Positions 15,235 to 24,099 of a stretch of 24,099 nt of DNA are shown here, piece by piece. The notes beneath the pieces are model-generated. The model did no database searches. It was not told the origin of the DNA and saw only the letters and a list, made by a program, of their open reading frames with translations. This stretch comes from SYFI01 sp046095485 (GTDB taxonomy: Bacteria; Actinomycetota; Thermoleophilia; Miltoncostaeales; Miltoncostaeaceae). The first letter of the stretch is position 1. Each line of letters begins with the position of its first letter. The DNA is taken from positions 1-24,099 of the forward strand of contig JBJTJN010000097.1 of NCBI GenBank assembly GCA_046095485.1, written 5' to 3'. A program made the translations under genes and the position numbers.

Positions 15235-18200
15235 GTGACCCCTCGGCCCCCAGCATCCCGTCGCCTGCCCGGCATTGCCGCGGTCTCCGCCGTCGCAGTG
15301 GCGCTGTCGTGCATGTCGGCCATGGGCGCGCCCGACCCCGCTGCCGCGGTGGCCACCCAGGCGCAGCTGCCGTCGGTGTCGAGTTGCGTGGCCCGCGCGC
15401 TGCGCATGGCCGTGCCGGCCCGGCAGGCCATCACCCAGCCGGGGGGCGTCGCACGCGCCAACGCGGTGCTCGCGCGAATCAAGTCCACGTCGCCCGAGTG
15501 CCGCACGGTGCTCTTCCGCGACGGCACGGCAGCCCGGCCCCACGCCGGCCTGCTCGTCGGCAACGGCTTCAGCCACACCGCGGCCACCTGCTCTGGCACC
15601 ACGCGGTGCGATGGCGGCAACGCGGGCCTGCTGCGTGGCTCGGGTGGCCACGGCTTCAACGGCGGTCGCGGCGGCAACGCGGGGTGGTACGCCGGACGCG
15701 CCGGCGATGGCGGCGATGCGGCCGCGGCATGCACCGGCAGGGCGTGCAACGGCGGGCATGGCGGCCGTGCGGGCAGGGCGGGCACCGGCGGGGATGGCGG
15801 TGATGGAGCCAACGGCGGCACCGGTGGCCGTGGCGGCACAGGCGGCCTGCTGGGGGGTACGGGGGGATCGGGTGGCGCAGGTGGCGATGCCACCACGGCG
15901 GGCCAGTGCGGTGGCGTGGGCGGCACCGGAGGCGATGCCGGATGGGCAGCACCCCGCGGAGCCGGAGGAGCTGGCGGCACCGGCGGGCGCGGCGCGGCGG
16001 CAACTGCACTCGCCTCGGCAGGCCCCGGTGGCCAGGGCGGCACCGGCGGATTCGGCACGCGTCGCGGAGGCGGCGGTGGCGGCGGCGGGGCCGGTGGCAC
16101 GGGTTCATCCGGCACCGGCACAGCCGAAGGCTCTGGCGCATCCGGCGGGTCGGGCACGGTGGGCGGCCCGGGCGGATCCGGTGGCCAGGGCGGCGGCGCC
16201 ACCTCCGGGCGCGGCACCGGCGGCCAAGGCGGTACCGGCGGCGCCGGTGGCGCGGGCGGCACGGGTGCCGACGGCGGCAGCGGCCCGGCGTCGGGCAACG
16301 GCGGCACCGGCGGCAACGGCGCATCCGGTGGCCAGGGCGGCAACGGCGGCGCGGGCGGCACAGGCAGGGCATCGAATGGCATTGGCGGCAACGGTGGAAC
16401 CGGTGGCCCCGCGGGTGCTCCCGGCAATGGCGGCAACGGTGGAGCCGGCGGCGGCAACGGCGGCAACGGCGGCACCCCGGGGTCGCCCGGCACGGGCGGC
16501 GTGCCAGGGCGTGGTGGTGCTCCCGGCGCGGGCGGTGCCGAGATCACGTCGGGCGGCAACGGCGGCAACGGCGGCGATGGCATCGACGGGCTGCCCGGCA
16601 TCAATGGCACCCCCGGCGGCGCCGGGGGCAATGGCGGTGCCGTCGGTAACGGAGGCAACGGCGGGGCGGGCGGTCAGGGCGCGAACGGAGCCGCGGGATC
16701 CAGCGGAACGACTGGTAGCACCGGCGCGGCCGGGGGCAATGGCGCTGTCGGCGCAACCGGCAGCGCGGGAGGAAACGGCGGCGCCGGGGGCGTCGGTGGC
16801 TCGCTCAGGGGCAATGGCGGCAACGGCGGTGCTGCAGGCCCGGGCGGTAACGGCGGCGCTGGCGGCACCGGCGGCACGGGTGGCGTGAGCACGGCCGGCG
16901 GCACCGGCGGCGCTGGCGGCAACGGCGCCGTCGGTGGCCAGGCGGGTAGCGCGGGCACGCCGGGTACGGGCGGGGCGGCCCCGGGGGTCGGCACGCGCGG
17001 CGTGGAAGAAAGCCCCGCGCCAGCCGCACGACAGGGCGACGGCGGCGACGGCGGTAGGGGCGGCGCCGGCGTGGCAGGAGGAAGTGGCGGCGCGGGTGGT
17101 AGCGGTGGCGCCTCCGTCGGCGGCGTGGCGGGCGACGGAGGCAACGGAGGCGCTGGTGGTGATGGCACGGCAGGCGCCAATGCGGGCAGCGCGGGTGCGA
17201 CCGGTGGCGCCGGTTCGCCGGGTGGCATCGGAGGTGCAGGAGGTGCTGCCGGTGCTGCATCTGCTGGCGGCATCAATGGCACCGGCGGCAATGGGGGACG
17301 CGCGGGCAATGGCGGAGCGGGTGGCACCGGCGGCACCGGTGACGCGGCAACCCCCAACGGCGGCAATGGTGGTGCTGGTGGCCCGGCGGGTGTTGCCGGG
17401 TCGGCAGCAGCAGGTGGTGTCGCCGGCGCGGCCGGCAGTGGCGGCAATGGCGGAAACGGGGGCGCAGGCTTCACCGGCACCGACGCCATTGGTGGGGTGT
17501 CGTCAGCCGTAGCCGGCGGAAACGGTGGCAACGGCGGCACCGCAGGCCCGGCGACCAGTGGTCGTGGCGGCAACGGCGGCAACGGAGGTGCGGGTGGCAA
17601 TGGCGGCGCCGGCACCGACGCGAACACGTACCGGGCGGGTGCCAACGGTGGCAACGGCGGCACCGGGGGCCCGGCCGGAGCCTCCACCTCGGGCACGGCC
17701 GGCGCAGGCGGTGATGGCGGCCGGGCGGGCAACGGCGGAGCCGGTGGCAACTCATCGACGGTCGGCCAGGCCGGCGGAAACGGTGGGGCCGGTGGTAGCG
17801 GCGGCAACGGCGCTGCAGGTGCGAACTCCACCTCAGGCCCCGACGGCGACGGCGGCGACGGCGGCGCCGCGGGCCATGGCGGACCGGGCGGTGGCGGCAG
17901 CGCCGGGACCGCAGGCAATGCCGGCAGCGCGGGTGGCAACGGCGGCACGGGCACGGGCACCCCTGGCGTAGGCGGCGCTCCGGGCGGCGGCAGCGGTGCC
18001 ACCGCGGGCGTTGACGGGGAGTTCGGCAACGGCGGCAGCGCCGGTGCCGGGGGCAACGGCGGCGCGGGCTTCGCGTCCGCCACAGGCGGCGCCGGTGGCG
18101 CAGGCGGGACTGGCGGTGCCGCAACGGGAGGCGTGGCGGGCTCCGGGGGCGTGGGCGGCAGCGGAGGCGCGGGTGCCGATGCCTCCACCGGTGTGGCGGC

Positions 18201-19050
18201 CACCGCGGGCGGCGCCGGCGGAAGCGGCGGTGCCGGAGGGGCGGCCACCACCGGGCAGGGCGGTAACGGCGGCGACGGGGCCGGCGCCGGTGGGGGTGGT
18301 AACGGGTTTGCAGCCGGTGATCAGCCGAGCGGTGTGGCCGGGGGCAACGCCGGCGCAGGGGGTGCGGGTGGCGCGGCATCCGGCGCCGGCGGCATCGGGG
18401 GCAATGGCGGCAACGCGGGCACCGCGGGTCTCGGCGGCCTGGCGGCCGCGGGCGGCAACGGCGGCAACGGCGGCAACGGCGCGCTGGGCGGCGCGGGCGG
18501 GGCAGCCACCACCGGGCGCGGCGGCAACGGCGGCGAGGGCGGCTCCGGCGGCACCGGCGGCAAGGGCGGAGCGGGCGCCGGCGCCCGCGGCGGCGGCGGC
18601 GCGGCCGGCGCAGGCATCGGCAGCGCGGGCACCGGGGGCAACAACGGCTCGTTCGGCAATGGCGGCAGCGGCGGCTCTGGCGGCGCCGCCGAGAACGCCG
18701 CGGGCGCGGCGACCGGCGGCAACGGTGGCAACGGCGGCAGCGCCTCGGCGGGCGGCGGAACCGGCGGAAGCGGCGGCAGCGGCGGCCCGGCGGACGCCAC
18801 GGGAGGCAACGCCACGGGCGGCAATGGCGGCAATGGCGGCACGGGCGGCACCGGCGGCAACGGCGGCAACGGTGGCGCCGGCGGGCCCGCCAACGTCATG
18901 AACGGCAACGCACTCGGCGGCAACGGCGGCAACGGACGGGTGGGCGGAGCGGGCGGCAACGGCGGCACGGGCGGAGCGGGCGGCCCCGCCACCGGCGGCG
19001 GCACCGGAACCCGCACCAACGGCACCGCAGGACTGAGCAACCAGGCCTAG
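15235..19050 (+). CDS. PE-PGRS-like glycine-rich secreted or surface protein (no PE domain)
   Basis: A 1271-residue protein. Residues 1-40 are a signal peptide (RRLPGIAAVSAVAVALSCMS...). About 41-103 is a small domain with Cys51 and Cys89 (SSCVARALRMAV...KSTSPECRTVLFRDG). From 104 it enters HAGLLVGNGFSHTAATCSGT, then NAGLLRGSGGHGFNGGRGGN and AGWYAGRAGDGG, which closely echoes the start of mycobacterial PGRS regions (GLLxGNG, NGGxGGxAG). From about residue 130 to 1255 it is almost entirely Gly-Gly-X with X mostly Asn, Ala, Thr, Ser, Asp; such arrays are proposed to fold as stacked polyglycine-II helices. Cys119, 125, 166 and 171 lie near the array start. It ends TRTNGTAGLSNQA with no anchor. 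The GTG start is probably leaderless. Signal peptidase I is encoded nearby. Function is unknown; surface display, adhesion or sheath formation are guesses. Confidence 0.88.
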   Translation: MTPRPPASRRLPGIAAVSAVAVALSCMSAMGAPDPAAAVATQAQLPSVSSCVARALRMAVPARQAITQPGGVARANAVLARIKSTSPECRTVLFRDGTAARPHAGLLVGNGFSHTAATCSGTTRCDGGNAGLLRGSGGHGFNGGRGGNAGWYAGRAGDGGDAAAACTGRACNGGHGGRAGRAGTGGDGGDGANGGTGGRGGTGGLLGGTGGSGGAGGDATTAGQCGGVGGTGGDAGWAAPRGAGGAGGTGGRGAAATALASAGPGGQGGTGGFGTRRGGGGGGGGAGGTGSSGTGTAEGSGASGGSGTVGGPGGSGGQGGGATSGRGTGGQGGTGGAGGAGGTGADGGSGPASGNGGTGGNGASGGQGGNGGAGGTGRASNGIGGNGGTGGPAGAPGNGGNGGAGGGNGGNGGTPGSPGTGGVPGRGGAPGAGGAEITSGGNGGNGGDGIDGLPGINGTPGGAGGNGGAVGNGGNGGAGGQGANGAAGSSGTTGSTGAAGGNGAVGATGSAGGNGGAGGVGGSLRGNGGNGGAAGPGGNGGAGGTGGTGGVSTAGGTGGAGGNGAVGGQAGSAGTPGTGGAAPGVGTRGVEESPAPAARQGDGGDGGRGGAGVAGGSGGAGGSGGASVGGVAGDGGNGGAGGDGTAGANAGSAGATGGAGSPGGIGGAGGAAGAASAGGINGTGGNGGRAGNGGAGGTGGTGDAATPNGGNGGAGGPAGVAGSAAAGGVAGAAGSGGNGGNGGAGFTGTDAIGGVSSAVAGGNGGNGGTAGPATSGRGGNGGNGGAGGNGGAGTDANTYRAGANGGNGGTGGPAGASTSGTAGAGGDGGRAGNGGAGGNSSTVGQAGGNGGAGGSGGNGAAGANSTSGPDGDGGDGGAAGHGGPGGGGSAGTAGNAGSAGGNGGTGTGTPGVGGAPGGGSGATAGVDGEFGNGGSAGAGGNGGAGFASATGGAGGAGGTGGAATGGVAGSGGVGGSGGAGADASTGVAATAGGAGGSGGAGGAATTGQGGNGGDGAGAGGGGNGFAAGDQPSGVAGGNAGAGGAGGAASGAGGIGGNGGNAGTAGLGGLAAAGGNGGNGGNGALGGAGGAATTGRGGNGGEGGSGGTGGKGGAGAGARGGGGAAGAGIGSAGTGGNNGSFGNGGSGGSGGAAENAAGAATGGNGGNGGSASAGGGTGGSGGSGGPADATGGNATGGNGGNGGTGGTGGNGGNGGAGGPANVMNGNALGGNGGNGRVGGAGGNGGTGGAGGPATGGGTGTRTNGTAGLSNQA
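15613..19000 (+). repeat. Long degenerate GGC-GGC-NNN coding repeat array
   Basis: The DNA under the Gly-rich protein is a 9-nt-based degenerate repeat with the core GGCGGCAACGGCGGC and many synonymous variants (GGT, GGA, GGG). A second, spaced motif encoding T-[TS]-G-[RQ]-G recurs near residues 323, 773, 1003 and 1091. A non-repeat island encoding GVEESPAPAARQ (residues 589-600) interrupts the array. The array is prone to slippage and to assembly collapse. Confidence 0.85.
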
Positions 19051-19060
19051 CCCCCGGGAC

Positions 19061-20161
19061 TCAGCGCAGCATCATCTTCTCGTAGAGCGTCTCGCCCGTC
19101 ACGGTGTCGTTCACCCCGGCGACGTGGATGTCCAGCTCCATGTCGGCGGTGAAGTCGTAGTACCAGGGGTGCTCGCCGGCGTGCAGCAGCCGGTGGCGCC
19201 ATGAGCCGCCGCTGTCGCCCATGTCGAGCGACTCGATGAGGCGCGGGTTGCTCACGCTCATGCGGAAGTGCTCATCCCCATGTGCCCAGGTCCACTCGAG
19301 CGAGGTGGGGTAGGGCTGCTTCTCGGGCGCCGGGCCGGGCACATCTCCCGAGGTCACCAGGCGCAGGGGCAGGAAGTCGTCGGTGAGCAGCCGGTCGCTG
19401 GTGGCCAGCATGACGGTGGGAAGGTGGATCTGCCCCACGCCGAACACCCCGCGGCTGGTGAGGCGCGCGTACACCACGGTGTAGTCGCCGATGTGCGCGC
19501 GGCCCCAGTACCAGTGGTCGAGCCCGGCGTTCATCTGCCGGTTGCCCCAGTTGTGGTCGTGGTAGGCCGCACCGGTCACCTGCCGTGCCTGGCCGTCCAC
19601 GGTCACGGTGCCCGCAACGCGCCCGGATGGCACCGGCACCACCCAGGCCAGGTAGTGCTTCTTGGCGTGGTCGAAGAAGGTCATTCCCGCGCCGGGGCGC
19701 CACGATGGGCAGGCGCGGTCGATCACCAGGTCGGCCTGCACCCGGTCGCCGCGCAGCCGCAGCTCATACCGCGCGAGGTCGCCGATGGCGTGACTGTCAC
19801 CTATTGCCACGTGGCAGCCCTCGGTGGACGACGAGAAGGCGTCAGCCGGCTGCGGGGCGTCCTCGCGGATGGAGTTGCCCTGGGCGTCGCGGTGGATGAT
19901 GAGCACCGATGGGGCGATGGGGCCATCGGCCTTCGCGGACGGCTTGGTGCTGAAGGCGGCCACCAGCGTGCAGCCGTCGTCGAGCTGCATGTCGAAGTAC
20001 CACCACTCGAACGAGTGCTCGGCGATGTCGTGGGTGCGAAAGCCATCCTCCCAGGGCTGCACATCCGGGCCGTCGAGCCCCAGCAACTTCATGCCGTATG
20101 CGCCGTCCTCGGCCACCTTCGTGCGCATCTCGGGGGTATCGGGCAGGTCAATCGCGTGCAT
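19061..20161 (-). CDS. CrtC/AttH lipocalin-like domain protein
   Basis: A 366-residue protein of the CrtC (hydroxyneurosporene synthase)/AttH double-lipocalin family. Family marks: HSFEWWYFDMQLDDG (49-63), TGAAYHDHNWGN (196-207) and LDHWYWGRAHIGDYTVVYAR (214-233). Some members hydrate carotenoid double bonds; others act on unidentified hydrophobic molecules. No carotenoid genes are present here, so the substrate is open. No signal peptide is seen. The ATG at 20161 is chosen because AGGAAG stands 5 nt upstream and a longer start at 20248 would add a Cys-rich, unlike segment and run over the NrdR box. The gene is convergent with the Gly-rich gene (10 nt between stops) and divergent from nrdR. 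Confidence 0.85.
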   Translation of the reverse strand: MHAIDLPDTPEMRTKVAEDGAYGMKLLGLDGPDVQPWEDGFRTHDIAEHSFEWWYFDMQLDDGCTLVAAFSTKPSAKADGPIAPSVLIIHRDAQGNSIREDAPQPADAFSSSTEGCHVAIGDSHAIGDLARYELRLRGDRVQADLVIDRACPSWRPGAGMTFFDHAKKHYLAWVVPVPSGRVAGTVTVDGQARQVTGAAYHDHNWGNRQMNAGLDHWYWGRAHIGDYTVVYARLTSRGVFGVGQIHLPTVMLATSDRLLTDDFLPLRLVTSGDVPGPAPEKQPYPTSLEWTWAHGDEHFRMSVSNPRLIESLDMGDSGGSWRHRLLHAGEHPWYYDFTADMELDIHVAGVNDTVTGETLYEKMMLR

Positions 20162-20187
20162 GTGGGCTTCCTTCAGCGTTTTCGCGC

Positions 20188-20193
20188 ATTTTA
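20188..20193 (-). promoter_or_regulatory. Candidate -10 box of the CrtC-like gene
   Basis: TAAAAT on the minus strand (20193-20188) lies 26 nt before the ATG at 20161, leaving room for a short leader with its AGGAAG ribosome site. No convincing -35 lies 17 nt further upstream; a GCAGAT-N6-ATCTGC dyad (20197-20214) occupies that position instead. Confidence 0.4.
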
Positions 20194-20228
20194 CTGGCAG
20201 ATTGCAACATCTGCGGCAAGGGAGCATC

Positions 20229-20258
20229 TTGCATCGTGCAGAACACAAGATGTAGTGT
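20229..20258 (+). promoter_or_regulatory. NrdR box overlapping the nrdR promoter
   Basis: ACACAAGATGTAGTGT (20243-20258) matches the NrdR operator consensus acaCwAtATaTwGtgt at 14 of 16 positions. Its right half, TAGTGT (20253-20258), is also a -10 box with TTGCAT (20229-20234) 18 nt upstream, so NrdR bound here would block transcription of nrdR-nrdJ. A second TAGTGT at 20286-20291 lies 7 nt before the nrdR ATG and could be an alternative leaderless promoter. Confidence 0.75.
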
Positions 20259-20298
20259 GCCGCCTCATGTCGCCCACCCCACCCCTAGTGTCGAACGC

Positions 20299-20914
20299 AT
20301 GATCTGCCCGTACTGTGACGGTTCAGAGCATCGCGTAATGGAATCACGTGTTCCGGACACCAAGGATGCCATTCGCAGGCGCCGGGAGTGCCAGACATGT
20401 GGCAGGCGCTTCACAACGTACGAGCGCGTGGAGGAGATGCCGCTCATCGTGATCAAGAGCAACGGCGACCGTGAGCCCTTCGATCGCGACAAGCTGCTGT
20501 CCGGGCTGCAGCGGGCGTGCCACAAGCGCCCCGTGCCCACTGCCCACCTGGAGGCCGCCGTGCGCGACATCGAGGTGAGCCTGAGGAACCGCCTGAAGCA
20601 GGAGATTACGAGCAACGCCATCGGCGAGCTCGCGCTGCGCAGGCTGAAGGATGTCGACACGGTGGCCTACGTGCGCTTCGCGAGCGTGTACCGCCAGTTC
20701 GAGGACACCGACGAGTTCGCGGACGAGCTTCACCGGCTCGAGCGGGAGCCCCCGCTTCCCCGCGGCCAGCGACCGCTGGACGAGCACATGTTCGAGCTCC
20801 TCACCGAGCCCCTTCCGGTGGAGCGCTCCCCGCGCCGTCGCCTGCGGGCGCTGGCAGGCGGGCTCGGGGTCGAGGACGACGCAACACCAACCATGAAGCC
20901 CGAGGAGGCAACCG

Positions 20915-20925
<11 letters not shown>
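20299..20925 (+). CDS. nrdR: NrdR, ribonucleotide reductase repressor
   Basis: A 208-residue zinc-ribbon/ATP-cone repressor that senses ATP and dATP and shuts off ribonucleotide reductase genes. Zinc ligands are Cys3, Cys6, Cys31 and Cys34 (MICPYCDGSE ... ECQTCGRRFTTYERV). The ATP-cone covers about 49-139 (LIVIKSNGDREPFDRDKLLS ... VDTVAYVRFASVYRQFED). Family members usually end near residue 150-170; this one has about 50 extra residues, Pro/Arg-rich then acidic, ending EEATDGD. ATG 20299 gives the canonical MxCPxC start; there is no Shine-Dalgarno. An NrdR box lies upstream, so it is autoregulated. It overlaps nrdJ by 11 nt in another frame. The tail contains the ribosome site of nrdJ, which may explain part of its length. 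Confidence 0.95.
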
Positions 20926-23752
<2,827 letters not shown>

Positions 23753-23759
23753 AGTAAGC

Positions 23760-23881
23760 GGCCATCTGAATGACCACTGATTGGCCATTTCGATGACCAC
23801 CTCCAGAACCACCGGAATGCCCCGCCAGACGGGGCATTCCGCGTTCTGGGGGCTGGGCACCATGGCCATTCGACTGGCCAC
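23760..23881. repeat. Three 18-nt imperfect direct repeats after nrdJ
   Basis: GGCCATCTGAATGACCAC (23760-23777) and GGCCATTTCGATGACCAC (23783-23800) differ only in the four central bases and are 23 nt apart start to start. A third, looser copy GGCCATTCGACTGGCCAC lies at 23864-23881 on the other side of the hairpin. Half-sites ATGACCA and TGGCCAT also form near-dyads. They may be protein-binding sites or remnants of a small repeat. Confidence 0.55.
23803..23849. terminator. Long perfect-stem hairpin, likely nrdJ terminator
   Basis: CGGAATGCCCCG (23813-23824) and its exact complement (23830-23841) enclose a 5-nt loop. An outer pair, CCAGAAC (23803-23809) with GTTCTGG (23843-23849), extends the stem across a 3-against-1 bulge, giving 19 base pairs in all. 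No T-run follows, as is common for actinobacterial terminators. The symmetry means it could work in both directions. Confidence 0.7.
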
Positions 23882-24062
23882 GGGGTCCGCTCCCCCGGGT
23901 GCGCGCCTCGGTGATCGCCGGCTCGACGGCCGGCGCGGAGCCGCTGGCATCGTTGAGGCAGGCGACCACGGGGGTGAGGCGATAGAGCGCCGCCCCTCGG
24001 AGGGCGTGGACGCGCCGCGCCCACTAAATTTCAACTCCCTACCCCTCCGATCGGAAGTCCGC
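23850..24062. other. Non-coding stretch before the right edge
   Basis: I see no convincing gene here; open frames on both strands are short and compositionally arbitrary. It holds the third 18-nt repeat, a small GCCGG/CCGGC dyad near 23918-23935, an unusually AT-rich patch CTAAATTTCAA (24023-24033) whose TAAATT could be a -10 box, and a perfect 10-bp palindrome TCCGATCGGA (24046-24055) that could be an operator for a gene starting just to the right. Confidence 0.35.
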
Positions 24063-24099
24063 ATGCCGCGTTGCCCCCGCGTTGGCCTCCTCGCCGCAC
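24063..24099 (+). CDS. Possible start of a gene cut by the window edge
   Basis: An ATG at 24063 opens a frame reading MPRCPRVGLLAA to the end of the window. The basic start followed by hydrophobic residues could be the beginning of a signal peptide. A palindrome and an AT-rich patch lie just upstream. Twelve codons are too few to be sure. Confidence 0.2.
   Translation, partial: MPRCPRVGLLAA

Noticed and set aside
15613..19000. CRISPR-like array
   Set aside because: The repeats are short, degenerate, in multiples of three and coding; there are no uniform repeats with unique spacers.
15225..19040. Three long proline-rich open frames on the minus strand (15225-16658, 16674-18251, 18321-19040) and several Arg/Ala-rich frames on the plus strand
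   Set aside because: They are the mirror of the Gly-Gly-X array: repeats of GGC, AAC and GCC leave no stop codons in other frames. The plus frame used here has a signal peptide, a head domain and a sensible end.
20161..20298. Cobalamin riboswitch or LexA box upstream of nrdR-nrdJ
   Set aside because: The gap is too short and lacks a B12-box-like core. TCGAAC at 20291-20296 is only half of an actinobacterial LexA site, with no second half.

Overview
This is a very GC-rich window with strong G/C third-position bias. Its genes are a class II (B12-dependent) ribonucleotide reductase with NrdR, type I and type III glutamine synthetases, a PucR/CdaR-type regulator, a UbiA-type HAD domain and a glycine-rich PE-PGRS-like surface protein. 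Several genes have a TANNNT box only 7-9 nt before the start codon, as in leaderless transcripts. Together these suggest an actinobacterium, possibly a deep-branching class such as Thermoleophilia. The lineage is inference; no rRNA or tRNA is present to settle it.

Layout. (1) Positions 1-5124 are a nitrogen-assimilation locus. On the minus strand, glutamine synthetase III is followed by glutamine synthetase I, which runs off the left edge. The 144-nt gap between them holds a perfect 16-bp inverted repeat and a 23-codon leader ORF whose stop overlaps the glnA start. A PucR-family regulator is transcribed divergently. (2) Positions 5127-5563 hold a compact hicAB toxin-antitoxin pair. (3) Positions 5660-7755 hold pabB and pabC, overlapping by 4 nt, for p-aminobenzoate and folate synthesis. 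(4) Positions 7810-9237 hold an acidic hypothetical protein and a polytopic membrane protein. (5) Positions 9215-13293, minus strand, hold an O-antigen-ligase-like membrane protein, a canonical alpha/beta hydrolase, a second hydrolase with Gly in place of the nucleophilic Ser, and an overlapping HAD protein with no canonical start codon. (6) Positions 13360-19050 look like a cell-surface and export module: a membrane-anchored protein overlapping signal peptidase I, a secreted DUF11-like protein, and a 1271-residue protein that is mostly Gly-Gly-X repeats. (7) Positions 19061-20161 encode a CrtC/AttH lipocalin-like protein. (8) Positions 20243-23752 hold an NrdR box, nrdR and nrdJ, followed by a long hairpin and short direct repeats.

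The parts most worth a second look are the PE-PGRS-like protein with its neighbouring signal peptidase, the leader ORF and hairpin between the two glutamine synthetases, the nucleophile-less hydrolase coupled to a HAD gene with a possible ATA start, and the recurring leaderless promoter pattern.
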